From Streptomyces sp. YIM 130001 (lineage in GTDB: Bacteria > Actinomycetota > Actinomycetes > Streptomycetales > Streptomycetaceae), in assembly GCF_003574445.1 (NCBI RefSeq), contig NZ_KZ984548.1, forward strand, positions 551,395-615,394: 64,000 nt of DNA, given 5' to 3'. Position numbers and translations under genes: made by a program. The notes below the pieces were generated by a model, which saw only the letters and a list, made by a program, of their open reading frames with translations, was not told where the DNA came from and searched no databases. Below are positions 17,036 to 25,823 of the stretch, in pieces; the first letter of the stretch is position 1, and every line of letters begins with the position of its first letter.

Positions 17036-17239
17036 CGCCGTTCGACAGCAGGTGATCCGCCTCGCCGGCGGGCGGATCCGTGATCGGCTCGGCAGTACCG
17101 GCACGGCGGTCATTGCCGGCAGGACGCGGGGCGTGCGGACGCTCGTGGGGAAGTCGAGTGCGAGGTGATGCGGTTCTCGTGGAGTATCGCCGGGGTCCGG
17201 GGCGGGGCCACCGCCGACCGGCACTGCGGGCGGAACGAA

Positions 17240-17273
17240 GGCCGGGCCGCGAGAGTCGTCCCGCTGCCCGGCC
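17240..17273. terminator. bidirectional hairpin between convergent genes
   Basis: GGCCGGGC (17240-17247) pairs with GCCCGGCC (17266-17273), with an imperfect extension inward. Its left arm resembles the terminator at 15280. Confidence 0.6.
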
Positions 17274-17329
17274 GTCACACGTCGTCGATCACCCGACAGG
17301 CTGCGCGAACCGCAGGCCAGGCCGCACCT

Positions 17330-17686
17330 CTATGGCGTCAGCGTGCGGTAGTTGGCCGTGCTGCAATTGCAGTCCTTGTGCTGGGACTTCACGATCTTGT
17401 ACACGGGGCTCAGCTTGGTCGCCGTCCCGCTGCTGCCGTCGGACCACGGTCCCCAGCCGCCGCCTCCCACCTTGATCCGAACGTAGGCGAGGCCCTGGCA
17501 GTTGCCGTTGCCCGACTTCTTGGTGGTGGCCTCGTGGTCGGAGACCGTGGCGGTGTAGGTGGTGTCCTTGGAGCAGTTTCGGTCCCACGTGGACGTGGTC
17601 GCGGACGCGGGTGCGGCGGCGAACACCGTGGTACCCAAGGCTGCAGTGACCAGCGCGACTCCGTACTTTGCCCGGGTAAGTGCCAT
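17330..17686 (-). CDS. small secreted protein
   Basis: A 118-residue exported protein of unknown function. The signal peptide (1-30) ends APASA before TTSTWDRNC. The mature part has four cysteines (NCSK, GNCQG, KDCNCS) and looks like a compact beta-rich domain. ATG 17686 is preceded on the minus strand by GGGGAG; a longer frame to 18070 has no ribosome site. Confidence 0.75.
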   Translation of the reverse strand: MALTRAKYGVALVTAALGTTVFAAAPASATTSTWDRNCSKDTTYTATVSDHEATTKKSGNGNCQGLAYVRIKVGGGGWGPWSDGSSGTATKLSPVYKIVKSQHKDCNCSTANYRTLTP

Positions 17687-17904
17687 GAGTTTCTCCCCGT
17701 TCGTCGTGGCTACTGGGTCATGCGCCGGGTCCGGCCGGACCTGCAGTGATGCGGTAGGCCCCCGCCCTCGATCCGCATCGGACACGAGCATCGCGGACCC
17801 GGGCCCGGTCGACCAGGCCTTTTGGCGGTGCATGAAAGGCCCAGGTGCCGGCTGGGGAGGAGCATGTTCCGCTCGGGGGCGGAACGGGGCGGTGAAAGCC
17901 GGCG

Positions 17905-18342
17905 CTAGACCGCGGCGATGCCGCGTGCGCGGAGAATCTCCAGCTTGTCCGGGACGGCCAGCAGTGACTCCTCTGCGCCGTCGATGCGCTTGAGGTTCGG
18001 CAACAGGTCCAGATCCTCGAGCGACCGCACGTCGAACAGGTCGTCCTCGCCGTCCCACGTCGAGGTGCACTGCATGTACACCTCGCTCCCGCCGTCGATG
18101 ACCAACTCCTCGACGATGGCCAGCTGTTCGGTGCTCAGCTCCAGGGAATCGAAGTAGTGCCGCGCCTCGTCCAGGACCGTGTACCCCAACTCGTTCTCGT
18201 AGCCGTACTGGTAGAGGTCGTCGACGCCGCGGTGCTCCTGCATGTACCGCGCCAGGTCGAAGGGCTCGCCCAGCACCCTGTCGGTGTACATGAGCTGCTC
18301 GATCACCAGCAGCTTGAAGTTGAAATCACGAAACTTGGTCAT
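17905..18342 (-). CDS. hypothetical acidic protein, possible immunity-type
   Basis: A 145-residue soluble acidic protein (start MTKFRDFNFKLLVIEQLMY) with a conserved-looking aromatic N-terminus and an acidic C-terminal half that includes STWDGEDDLFDVRSLEDLDLL. I do not recognise the family securely; the small acidic, cytoplasmic character recalls immunity-type proteins of polymorphic toxin loci, but no toxin lies beside it. It stands alone between a small secreted protein and the PEP mutase-like gene. Confidence 0.68.
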   Translation of the reverse strand: MTKFRDFNFKLLVIEQLMYTDRVLGEPFDLARYMQEHRGVDDLYQYGYENELGYTVLDEARHYFDSLELSTEQLAIVEELVIDGGSEVYMQCTSTWDGEDDLFDVRSLEDLDLLPNLKRIDGAEESLLAVPDKLEILRARGIAAV

Positions 18343-18421
18343 GCCGAGAACCTAATGGTGCGGCGTCTCTCCGGACTCAGCAGGTCGGCCGCTACGGCCG
18401 CACCCACAGGCGCAGCTGGGG

Positions 18422-19249
18422 TCAGTGGAGCTCGGGGAACAGTGCGTTGATCTCAGGGAAGGCCATGCCTTCGGCGAGGGAGTCGTAGCCGCCGGTGCCG
18501 AAGAGCACCTCCGCGCTGCGCCGGGCGGCGGCGTAGGCGGCCTGTGCCACGCCTGAGCCGAGGCTGACGCGGGCCACGCCGAGGGCGCCGAGCTCGGCGA
18601 CGGTCGGGGCTCCGGGGCCGGCCATGACGTTCAGCGGTACGGAGATCTCCGTGGCCAGAGCCGCGATGGTGGCGGTGTCGGTGATGCCGGGGACGAAGAT
18701 GCCGTCCGCTCCGGCGTCGACGTACATGTGCGCCCGCGACAAGGTCTCCTTCAGGCGCGTCTCCGGGACACCGAGCCCCAACAGGTAGGTGTCGATACGG
18801 GCATTGAGGAACAGGTCCGTGCCTGCCCGGTCGGCGACCTGGCGGGCCGCCGCCACCCGAGTCGCCAGCTCCGCCGGGGGCCGGCCGCCGTCCTCGATAT
18901 TGACACCGGCCGCGCCCGCGGCGAGCACCCCGGCGACGGTCTCGGCAACACCGGCGGCGTCCTTGCCGTACCCGCCCTCGATATCAGCGGTCACCGGAAC
19001 CGCAACGGCACCGACGACCCGGCCGATCACCTCCAACGCCCGTTCCCGGGTGAGGACATCGCCGTCCGGGCAACCCAGCGACCAGGCGAGCCCGGCACTG
19101 GTCGTGGCGATCGCGGAGGTGCCGGCGGCCTCGATGACGCGGGCGCTCGCAACGTCCCAGGCGTTGGCGAGCGCGAGAGGTTCGTGTGGCGTGTGCAGGG
19201 ATCGGAAGACGCGGACGTTGTCCGGCTGTGTGACGGTCATGGACGCCAT
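18422..19249 (-). CDS. isocitrate lyase/PEP mutase family protein
   Basis: A TIM-barrel enzyme of the PEP mutase superfamily, about 275 residues. Recognisable parts are LALANAWDVASARVIEAAG near the N-terminus, PVTADIEGGYG (Mg2+-binding region), GVNIEDG, and FLNARIDTYL. The family includes methylisocitrate lyases, oxaloacetate decarboxylases and phosphonopyruvate-type enzymes; members of this short type are often of unknown substrate. Start candidates are ATG 19249 and ATG 19240; neither has a strong site. It is in the same direction as, but 75 bp apart from, the DUF397 gene. Confidence 0.82.
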   Translation of the reverse strand: MASMTVTQPDNVRVFRSLHTPHEPLALANAWDVASARVIEAAGTSAIATTSAGLAWSLGCPDGDVLTRERALEVIGRVVGAVAVPVTADIEGGYGKDAAGVAETVAGVLAAGAAGVNIEDGGRPPAELATRVAAARQVADRAGTDLFLNARIDTYLLGLGVPETRLKETLSRAHMYVDAGADGIFVPGITDTATIAALATEISVPLNVMAGPGAPTVAELGALGVARVSLGSGVAQAAYAAARRSAEVLFGTGGYDSLAEGMAFPEINALFPELH

Positions 19250-19324
19250 CAAACATCGACGGCCGCCCACCTTCTGGCGGAAATCCGACACAGACGTCGC
19301 GCCCGGCACCGACGCGCATGCGCC

Positions 19325-19516
19325 CTACAGCAGGTGGTCCGCCTTGCCGGCCTTGATGTCGCGGATCATCGTCTGCAGCGCCTCCCGACTGTCGGTGACG
19401 AAACGGTCCTCCTGGCCGGAGACGGTGATGTAGGCGTTGCCGTAGTCGTCGGTGCCTAGGCGGAAGCAGTTGGCTGCCTCGGCGCAGAACGGTTCCTCCC
19501 AGTGGATCTCACTCAT
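19325..19516 (-). CDS. DUF397-type small protein
   Basis: A 63-residue protein whose second half (EALQTMIRDIKAGKADHL) resembles DUF397 proteins, which accompany WhiJ-type regulators in streptomycetes and may act as their partners. It has an acidic start and no membrane segment. It follows the XRE regulator by 13 bp on the same strand, the standard pair. Ribosome site GAGGA precedes ATG 19516. Confidence 0.8.
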   Translation of the reverse strand: MSEIHWEEPFCAEAANCFRLGTDDYGNAYITVSGQEDRFVTDSREALQTMIRDIKAGKADHLL

Positions 19517-19529
19517 GCGGGATTCCTCC

Positions 19530-20381
19530 TCAGAAGCTGCGGGTGATGCTTCGGATGAGATCCCGCGATTCCGCCGGGGGGAGTGCAGAGGACGTCATCC
19601 ATTCCAAGTGCGCGCTGTACTTGTCCAGTTGGGCCTGGGCGTGGGTGAACTCCGGACCGTGTGCAGAGTCAAGCATCACGGTGTCGAGCTGAGGGACCGC
19701 CCCGTCGGCGTAGGTGACTGACTGCCCGGCGCTCGGAAATGCTCCGACACTGAACGGGATCACCTGTAGACGTACGTTTTCCGCTTCCGACGCGTCGTTC
19801 AACTGTTCAAGCTGTGCACGCATGACTTTGTTCCCGCCGAACTGCATGCGCAGTGCCGCTTCGTGCACGTAGGCCTCGTACAGGACGGGGTGTTCGCGGT
19901 GCAGCACCTGCTGTCGTTGCATACGCATGGCCACTCGAAGCTCCACCTCGCTGCGTGACATCGCGGGCAACGAGGCGGCGAACAACGTGCGGGCGTAGGC
20001 GTCTGTTTGCAACAGGCCGGGCACGTGCACGGAAAGGATCAAGCGCAGCCGTCTGGCATGCCACTCCAGCTCCGCGATGTCCAGCAGTCCGGCTGGAAGT
20101 TGACCACGGTAGACGTGCCACCAGTCTTGGCCCCGATCTTCGGCCATTTCGACCAGGGCTTCCACGTAACTGCCGTCTCTGCATTCGTAGTTGCAGGCCA
20201 GCGTGCGTACGCGCTCGGGCGTGATGACCCGTACGCCGCCTTCAATGTTGGCGACCTTCGACCGGTCGATGCCCAAAAGGCCGGCGGCGAACTCGGTCGA
20301 GGCCTCGGCCGCCAGGCGCAACCTGCGCAACTCCGCGCCCAGTCGGCGTTGACGTTCGGTCGGTGTGCTTCTCGGCGGCAT
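19530..20381 (-). CDS. WhiJ-like XRE regulator (DUF5753)
   Basis: A 283-residue DNA-binding regulator. The N-terminal helix-turn-helix spans about 10-70 (LGAELRRLRLAAEASTEFAA ... LGIDRSKVANIEGG), followed by the DUF5753 ligand-type domain (about 95-275: ELEWHARRLRLILSVHVPGLLQT, ... LRMQFGG ..., VIPFSVGAF). ATG 20381 has GGAGGAAG upstream. Known: WhiJ paralogues affect sporulation and antibiotic production and usually come with a DUF397 protein and an anti-sigma-like protein, exactly the neighbours here. Confidence 0.9.
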   Translation of the reverse strand: MPPRSTPTERQRRLGAELRRLRLAAEASTEFAAGLLGIDRSKVANIEGGVRVITPERVRTLACNYECRDGSYVEALVEMAEDRGQDWWHVYRGQLPAGLLDIAELEWHARRLRLILSVHVPGLLQTDAYARTLFAASLPAMSRSEVELRVAMRMQRQQVLHREHPVLYEAYVHEAALRMQFGGNKVMRAQLEQLNDASEAENVRLQVIPFSVGAFPSAGQSVTYADGAVPQLDTVMLDSAHGPEFTHAQAQLDKYSAHLEWMTSSALPPAESRDLIRSITRSF

Positions 20382-20687
20382 GCGCGATCTTCCTCCGGTT
20401 TGCAGGTTGCCAGTCTGCCCATAGAGCCGTGGAGGGTCCACTTCCGGGTGGCGAATACCTTGAGGGGGTGGCAAATGCCACCTCAATCCCCTACGTTCAG
20501 TGGTGCTGCAACTACGCACCGCCGCCGGCCGCACGGAAGCGCATCACATCAGCCTGCCCTCGCACTCCATCCCTGGGAGAGGGCCGGGCCGATGTCAGGG
20601 AGACAGGCCACCAACCGCCGGCGAACCCACTCACCACCCCACACACCGAGCCCAACTGGGCCGTGCCCAGAGGTACTTGGAGTACCC

Positions 20688-21353
20688 ATGCCCCTCAGTG
20701 ACCCCCACCCCGACATCGACTCCGCCCCCGACAGCGACCCGAACGCCTGCGACGGCCTCTCCGAATCCGGCCCGATTCCCTGCTACATCGCCGCCCCGAC
20801 CAGCCCGTCGTACCCCGGCCCCACCGCCACGCAACGGGTCTCCGCCGACCGGGCCCCGTCCGCGTACCCGGCCCCGTCCGACGCCCCGGACCCGTTCTCG
20901 TACAGCCTCACCCTCCCCGCACGGCCCACCTCCGCCGGCGTCGCCCGAGGCGCGGTCCGAACCACCCTCCACACCCACGGCCTGACCGCACTCACCTTCC
21001 CGGCCATGGTCCTGGTCGGCGAACTCATCGCCACCGCCGTCTACTTCACCCCCTCCCCGGACATCTACCTCTCCCTCCGCTACCGCCCGCACGACCCCTG
21101 CCCGACCACCGAGGACCACGCACTCTCCCCGTCCGGCACCCTCCGCCTCATCGCCTACGACGCCCACCCACCCCACACCTCGCCCCACCTCGGCGCCCTC
21201 TGCAACGCCCGCCGCCGCACAGCCCTCCGCGTACTCGCCGCCGTCACCAAAACCTGCACCGGCACCTGGGGCTTCGGCCCCTCCCACGAACCGGGCGGCG
21301 GCACCCGAACCTGGACCACCCTCCCCAACACCCCGCCCGCCACCACCTGGTGA
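20688..21353 (+). CDS. degenerate anti-sigma-like ATP-binding protein
   Basis: A 221-residue protein divergent from the WhiJ-like gene. After a Pro/Ser-rich N-terminus (1-70), residues 70-200 follow the RsbW/HATPase_c_2 plan (YSLTLPARPTSAGVARG..., then FPAMVLVGELIATAV). Odd: the N-box asparagine of the usual ELVTNA is threonine (ELIATA), and the glycine-rich ATP lid (G-R-G-L) is absent after LRLIAYDAHPP. It may therefore not bind ATP. GGAG precedes ATG 20688; the longer frame back to 20007 is a shadow of the regulator. Confidence 0.72.
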   Translation: MPLSDPHPDIDSAPDSDPNACDGLSESGPIPCYIAAPTSPSYPGPTATQRVSADRAPSAYPAPSDAPDPFSYSLTLPARPTSAGVARGAVRTTLHTHGLTALTFPAMVLVGELIATAVYFTPSPDIYLSLRYRPHDPCPTTEDHALSPSGTLRLIAYDAHPPHTSPHLGALCNARRRTALRVLAAVTKTCTGTWGFGPSHEPGGGTRTWTTLPNTPPATTW

Positions 21354-21362
21354 CACAGGAGC

Positions 21363-21600
21363 CTGTCGTTTCCGAGCGGTGCCCGGTTCGTGGACATGTG
21401 CGGCCGAGCGTGGACAGGGCCGCGTCGGTGCATGTGTCGTAGCGCTGCGTCGATGTCGGTGACACCGATCGGTCTCAGGGCGTCGACGGCGAGGCAGTCG
21501 GGGTCGACATCGCGCGGGGCGCGCTGCCGGCCCTGAGCGGCGAGGCGTCCTCGGCGAACATCGTGTCCCGCACATGGTGCGGAGATTCGATCGTTGATCA
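21363..21600 (-). pseudogene. ISAs1-type transposase C-terminal remnant
   Basis: Read on the minus strand, one frame gives [20 protein letters not shown], then APRAMST, after which the match continues in another frame as [20 protein letters not shown]. This pattern (HHVRD...F.ED.S..R.G..PRAM...LA..ALRL.G.T.I..ALR) is the C-terminal end of ISAs1/IS4-like DDE transposases. The rest of the gene and the terminal repeats are missing, and the frame is shifted near 21495. Confidence 0.6.
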
Positions 21601-21682
21601 CGGACCCGGGTGGCCTGGCGGCCGGATCGTCAAAGCGAGCCGGATCCTCGCTCAACACACCCGGGAGCACGCGGGAACGGCG

Positions 21683-22021
21683 TCAGTGCGCGCTCAGCAG
21701 ACGGCGCGCCAGCCGTCGAACGTCCGAGTCCATGCGGCTCTTCGACGGGTGGGCCCAGCGTCCGTAGGTGATGTTCACCAGCAGGTTGCCCTTGCGGACG
21801 GTCAGCTCGTGGCGACGATGCAGGTCGCCCGTGCGCTTGAAGACGAAGCTGTCACGTTCGATCCGGGCCGAGTCGCCCAGGCCGGAGATTCTGGTGTCGC
21901 CCGTCGCGGCGAGCTCGGACTCGGCGCGAACTTGCGCATCTTCCCCCGTCATCGGCGAGCCCGGCAGCGCCTTGACGCGGACGGTGCCGAAAGTCCCGTT
22001 GGCTGCACATGCCGCCTTCAC
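21683..22021 (-). pseudogene. N-terminally truncated lipoprotein fragment (DUF3558-like)
   Basis: A 112-codon open frame starting with GTG. The segment ISGLGDSARIERDSFVFKRT followed by LTVRKGNLLVNITYGRW resembles the C-terminal half of DUF3558-type actinobacterial lipoproteins. Signal peptide and lipobox are missing, and a stop codon lies nine codons upstream of the start. It sits beside the transposase remnant, so truncation by past rearrangement is plausible. Confidence 0.5.
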
Positions 22022-22076
22022 CGCGTCGGCAGCGACTACGGCCGGCTATGCGAGCGTGCAGGGCGGTTGGTACGAG

Positions 22077-22430
22077 ATGGCGGCCGAACTCCGCGCCGAG
22101 GAGACCGACTTGGGCGAAGGGCGGCGACAGTCGGGAGTCACCCTCGTCACCGTCTACGAACTGCCCCCCGCTCGGATCGACGAGTTCCTGCCGTACTGGC
22201 GCGAACGCGCAGAATCGATGAGCAAGGCGCCCGGATTCCGGGACGACCGGCTGCACCGTGCGGTGGACGCCGGCACTCGCTTCCAGCTGGTCGGCATCTC
22301 CCACTGGGACAGCCCCGAAGCATGGCGCGCCGCGGCCAACGATCCCCGCTTCCAGCCGAGTCGCCTCACCGCCCTCCCCGACTTCGCCGTCGCCGATCCC
22401 GCGCTCTTCCGGGTCGCCGCCGAGTTCTGA
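22077..22430 (+). CDS. antibiotic biosynthesis monooxygenase-type protein
   Basis: A 117-residue dimeric alpha+beta barrel (ABM) protein: VTLVTVYELPPARIDEFLPY, then FRDDRLHRAVD and FQLVGISHWDSPEAW are typical of this fold. Many members are small cofactor-free oxygenases or heme-handling proteins; the substrate here cannot be told. The start is uncertain: ATG 22077 has no strong site and a GTG at 22056 is possible. It is followed by a hairpin and the convergent TetR gene. Confidence 0.72.
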   Translation: MAAELRAEETDLGEGRRQSGVTLVTVYELPPARIDEFLPYWRERAESMSKAPGFRDDRLHRAVDAGTRFQLVGISHWDSPEAWRAAANDPRFQPSRLTALPDFAVADPALFRVAAEF

Positions 22431-22470
22431 GCGGGGGTACGGCACCGGGGCACAGGCGACCTCCGGGCAT

Positions 22471-22504
22471 GGCCCGTGCCCCCCCCCGGGACCGGGTACG
22501 GGCC
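22471..22504. terminator. hairpin with 9-C run between convergent genes
   Basis: GGCCCGT (22471-22477) pairs with ACGGGCC (22498-22504), extended inward by CCC/GGG. The stem contains a run of nine C (22479-22487). Confidence 0.6.
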
Positions 22505-22646
22505 GTCAGTTCCGGGGTGCGCGCCGCAGCTTCCTGGTCCCGCGCTCCGGGCTCGCTCCCACGTCCGGGCGCAAAGCCCCCATCGGCGGGCTCGAGGCCC
22601 CCGTCTCCGGGTCGGTCTGCGCGGGGCGAGGTCCAGTTCGTCCTGG

Positions 22647-23285
22647 TCAGCTGTCCTGTGCCGCCAGTGCCGCGACCGCGGGGATGGCCGCGAAGGCGCG
22701 GTGCGTGTGCCGGACGAGTGCCGCCCGGTCCTGCCGTGCGGCGTCCGATCCGATCCACGCCTCGAGTGCGCAGTTCCAGGCGGCGACCATGAGGTCCAGG
22801 AGCAGGCGTAGTTCGGTACGGCCGGGAGTCTGACCGCCCAGCCGGTCCGCCACGATCCGAACGACGCTCGCGGAGACCTCCGAGCAGTGGCGCAGGCTGT
22901 GCGCGGTCAGCGCCGGGGTGAGATCGGCCAGGCTGCGACTGGCCAGGAAGCGCTGCTCCCATCCGTCCGTCATCTGCTCCAGTGCCGCGAACAGCGCGTC
23001 CTTGTAGGCACTCAGCAGGTGCTCGCCGGTCAGGGGCCGGGCCTCCATGTCCGTGACGTAGGCGGCCCACAGCTCCTTCTCCGGGGCCAGGGCCACATCT
23101 TCCTTCGAGGCGAACGTACGGAAGAAGGTCCGTTTGGAGACCTCCACCGCATCGACGAGCTCGTCGAGTGTCACCGCGCTGAAGCCTCGCGCGGTGAACA
23201 GCTCCAGGGACGTGTCCACCAGGGCTTGGCGGGTCCGCAGCTTCTTGCGCTCACGTAGCGGCAGGTCCTTCAGATCCTTCTGCAC
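22647..23285 (-). CDS. TetR-family regulator
   Basis: A 212-residue repressor. The N-terminal helix-turn-helix is [20 protein letters not shown] followed by [15 protein letters not shown]; the C-terminal part is an all-helical ligand domain. The start chosen is GTG 23285 ([15 protein letters not shown]). An ATG at 23327 is in frame but would place the palindromic operator across the start codon. It is divergent from the oxidoreductase gene and very probably represses it and itself through the palindrome between them. Confidence 0.87.
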   Translation of the reverse strand: MQKDLKDLPLRERKKLRTRQALVDTSLELFTARGFSAVTLDELVDAVEVSKRTFFRTFASKEDVALAPEKELWAAYVTDMEARPLTGEHLLSAYKDALFAALEQMTDGWEQRFLASRSLADLTPALTAHSLRHCSEVSASVVRIVADRLGGQTPGRTELRLLLDLMVAAWNCALEAWIGSDAARQDRAALVRHTHRAFAAIPAVAALAAQDS

Positions 23286-23326
23286 GAGGAGCAGCCTACC
23301 AGCCGCTTTTGCCCCTTGTGGGCTCA

Positions 23327-23341
23327 TGCCACTCAGTGGCA
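23327..23341. promoter_or_regulatory. palindromic TetR operator
   Basis: TGCCACTCAGTGGCA is a perfect 7+1+7 palindrome in the gap between the divergent TetR and oxidoreductase genes, 10 bp before the oxidoreductase start. Confidence 0.75.
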
Positions 23342-23351
23342 CTATCTCCTC

Positions 23352-24287
23352 ATGAAGGCATTGACGATCGATCACTCGGCCCCGGGGCATCTCGCACTCA
23401 CCACGGTCGCCGACCCCGAACCCGCAGCCCACCAGGCCCTGGTACAGGTCCGCTCCTTCTCCCTCAACGCCGGCGAGGTCCACCACGTGGTGCCCGAGGG
23501 GGAAGCCGGCACGGTGCCCGGCTGGGACGCCGCCGGCGTGGTGGTCCAGGCGGCCGCCGACGGCTCCGGGCCCGTGGCCGGAACCCCTGTCGTCACCGTC
23601 GGCGCGGAAGGGGCCTGGGCCGAACTGCGCGCTGTGGACACCGATTTGACGGGCACCGTGCCCGAAGGCGCCGACCTCGGGCCGATCAGTACCCTGCCGG
23701 TCGCAGCGGGTACGGCCCTGCGGGCGCTGCGCCGTATCGGGCCGATCCTGGGGCGACGCGTCCTGGTGACCGGCGCGGGCGGCGGCGTGGGGCGGTTCGC
23801 GCTGCAGCTCGCGGCCCGAGGCGGGGCACATGTCACTGCGGTGACCAGCGACCCGGCCAAGGCGGACGAGCTGCGCGCGCTCGGCGCTCACGAGATCGTC
23901 AGCGATCTGGCCGGGCTCGCTGCCCTCGAACCCGTCCACGGCGTGGTCGAGTTGGTCGGCGGTTCTCACCTGGTCGCCGCGCACGGTGCGTTGGCCGATC
24001 ACGGAGTACTGGTCGCCGCAGGTCACATCGCCGGCGAAGCCGAGCAGTTCCCGTACGGAGCTCTCTTCGGCGACGGCCGCCGCCACAACCGCCAGATCGC
24101 CACCTACTTCCTCCTCGAGGACGCCGTGGGCTTGGCTGCCGACCTCACCTGGCTCGCCGCCCTCACGGCCCGCGGCGACCTCGACCCACAAGTCGCCCTG
24201 CGCACCGACTGGACGCAGGTGGCGGGGGCGGCCGCCGACCTGGTGGGCCGCCGGGTGCCGGGCAAAGCGGTCATCGACGTCCGCTGA
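23352..24287 (+). CDS. MDR-type NAD(P) oxidoreductase (quinone reductase-like)
   Basis: A 311-residue medium-chain dehydrogenase of the zinc-free quinone oxidoreductase type. The GroES-like domain (1-120) includes [11 protein letters not shown] and [10 protein letters not shown]; the Rossmann fold has [19 protein letters not shown] (about 140-160). No zinc-binding cysteines are visible. ATG 23352 lies only 10 bp after the palindromic operator, so the transcript leader must be very short. The gene is probably induced when the adjacent TetR protein binds a ligand, for example a quinone or other electrophile. Confidence 0.87.
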   Translation: MKALTIDHSAPGHLALTTVADPEPAAHQALVQVRSFSLNAGEVHHVVPEGEAGTVPGWDAAGVVVQAAADGSGPVAGTPVVTVGAEGAWAELRAVDTDLTGTVPEGADLGPISTLPVAAGTALRALRRIGPILGRRVLVTGAGGGVGRFALQLAARGGAHVTAVTSDPAKADELRALGAHEIVSDLAGLAALEPVHGVVELVGGSHLVAAHGALADHGVLVAAGHIAGEAEQFPYGALFGDGRRHNRQIATYFLLEDAVGLAADLTWLAALTARGDLDPQVALRTDWTQVAGAAADLVGRRVPGKAVIDVR

Positions 24288-24305
24288 CGAGGCGGTGGCA
24301 CCGGC

Positions 24306-24415
24306 GCCGATCCGCGTTCGGTCTGCGTTCGGGCTGCCCTCGGTCTGCGCTCGATCCGCGTTCGGTCTGCGCTCGATCCGCGTTCGGTCTGCGCTCGGGT
24401 TCGCCTCGGTGCAGG
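24306..24415. repeat. five 22-bp tandem repeats
   Basis: Five units of 22 bp; units 3 (24350-24371) and 4 (24372-24393) are identical and begin ctcgatccgcgttcgg, unit 1 differs at two bases, units 2 and 5 are more diverged. The array lies between two co-directional genes. Confidence 0.85.
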
Positions 24416-24540
24416 CCGACTTCGGGGAGATTCCATGCAGACCACCGCTCGCGTATGGCCTTCGGGTCGGCCGGTGGTGAACGATGACTCGGGCAGGTCA
24501 TCTTGCGCCTTCCGTGCTCCGCACCCCTCGAGGGACCTAC

Positions 24541-25107
24541 GTGCGAATCCAGGCCACCGTCGGACTCCGGCTCTCCCACTACCTCGGCAACGAGCCCGGC
24601 CGCGGGCCCGAGGTGGGGTCGACGGTGCACTTCTACGGGGTCCAGACCGTCATGGTGGAGCGTCCGGCGCGTGGGTCCCGTACGGGCAGGGCGCGATGTG
24701 TCACGTGCGGTGAGTGGGTGCCCTTCCGGGTGCGCGGCAAGGCGCGCACCCGGCGCCGTAAGTGCGTGAAGTACGCGGCAGCGCTCCTGGGTCTGTCCCT
24801 GTGCTATCTGGCCATGTCGGCCCTGATCCGGATGGACGCGCAGGACGATGTGTCGTCCACGGGAGCGGATCTCGGTCTGCTGGCCGTTGCCGCCTGCGGC
24901 TTCCTGGGCGGGCTGACGGGCGCCGTCCTGGGCTTGATCGAGGACGGCATCACGAAGGGCGGCAGCCGGCTGCGCGGTCTGACCTCCGTGCACATGTTCA
25001 AGACTCCGAAGGTGCTGCGTGCCATGCGGCGCCCCAGGGATCGGGACATCGCGCATCGGCTGGAGATCGAATTCGACGACAACCAGCCGCAGCGGACCGG
25101 TGATTGA
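24541..25107 (+). CDS. membrane protein with CxxC motif
   Basis: Family not recognised; 188 residues from GTG 24541, which is preceded by GAGGGA. A soluble N-terminal part contains RCVTCGEWVPF (CxxC, possibly half of a zinc site), then a very basic stretch (RGKARTRRRKC) and two membrane helices (KYAAALLGLSLCYLAMSALI and LGLLAVAACGFLGGLTGAVL), ending in a basic cytoplasmic tail. An upstream ATG at 24484 is in frame but lacks a site. Confidence 0.68.
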   Translation: MRIQATVGLRLSHYLGNEPGRGPEVGSTVHFYGVQTVMVERPARGSRTGRARCVTCGEWVPFRVRGKARTRRRKCVKYAAALLGLSLCYLAMSALIRMDAQDDVSSTGADLGLLAVAACGFLGGLTGAVLGLIEDGITKGGSRLRGLTSVHMFKTPKVLRAMRRPRDRDIAHRLEIEFDDNQPQRTGD

Positions 25108-25152
25108 GCGGTCCCCGGAAGCCCTTGGTGTCGGCGCGCGTAGTCCCGTGCG

Positions 25153-25208
25153 TACCTGTGTGCCTGTGTGCCTGTGTGCCTGTGTGTCTGCGTGTCTGCG
25201 TGCCTGGC
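25153..25208. repeat. seven 8-bp tandem repeats
   Basis: Seven contiguous 8-bp units, tgcctgtg with small variations (tacctgtg, tgtctgcg, tgcctggc). The array ends at the base before the stop codon of the exonuclease gene on the minus strand. Confidence 0.9.
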
Positions 25209-25823
25209 TCAGTCCGACGGCGAGGGAGCCGTTCGGTAACCCTCCGGCAGGGGCGTCCCCCGCTCGCTCAGGTGGTCGAGGGCGGCGGCGAGGGAATAGC
25301 AGTCGAAGAGGGCCGAATGCTCTTGTCCCGTACGGGGTTCGGGCAGTCCGAGGGTGCTCCACAGGCGGCCCACATTCGCTCGGGCCGTCGTCGGCGCCAC
25401 CGCGTTCAGCCAGGGACGGACGTTCACGAAGGCCGCGTCGAGGAAGCCGTTCTTGACCTGCTCGCCACGGGCGCGGGCCCAGCCGACGTTCTCGCCGAGC
25501 ACCACCATGTCGTTGCCGTACGAGAGCACGGACTGGTCCCGGCAGAACCCGAGGAACTCACCGAGGGCCTCCGCCGCGGGGACGCCGTCCCGGTCGACGG
25601 CCCGCTGGCTGATGCCGGTGAGTTCGGTGAAGTACGGGGAGAGCCGGCCGTTGACCGTGGGCCTGACCAGCGTCTCGTACTCCTCGACGACGCAGTGGTC
25701 GTCGTTCAGGCGCAGCGCGCCGATCTGGACGATCTCGCGGAGCTGTCCAGGCGCTCCCCAATCCTGCTCGAGCGCCTTCGGCCACGACGTGAACTCAAGG
25801 TCGAATACAACGAAGGTAGACAT
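25209..25823 (-). CDS. DEDDh 3'-5' exonuclease
   Basis: A 204-residue exonuclease of the DnaQ/KapD type. ExoI motif VVFDLEFTSW (D8, E10), an ExoII region around SYGNDMVVLGENV (101-113) with acidic residues, and ExoIII HSALFDCYSLA (H169, D174), which fits HxAxxD. It would degrade DNA or RNA from the 3' end with two metal ions. The start ATG 25823 has only a weak site. It stands alone and converges on the membrane protein gene across the 8-bp tandem repeat. Confidence 0.88.
   Translation of the reverse strand: MSTFVVFDLEFTSWPKALEQDWGAPGQLREIVQIGALRLNDDHCVVEEYETLVRPTVNGRLSPYFTELTGISQRAVDRDGVPAAEALGEFLGFCRDQSVLSYGNDMVVLGENVGWARARGEQVKNGFLDAAFVNVRPWLNAVAPTTARANVGRLWSTLGLPEPRTGQEHSALFDCYSLAAALDHLSERGTPLPEGYRTAPSPSD

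Noticed and set aside
23328..24191. Long N-terminal extension of the TetR gene on the minus strand
   Set aside because: It is antisense to the oxidoreductase and has Arg/Gly/Asp-rich shadow composition; it also crosses the operator.
24306..25208. Possible CRISPR-like arrays
   Set aside because: Both arrays are contiguous tandem repeats without unique spacers, and no cas genes are present.
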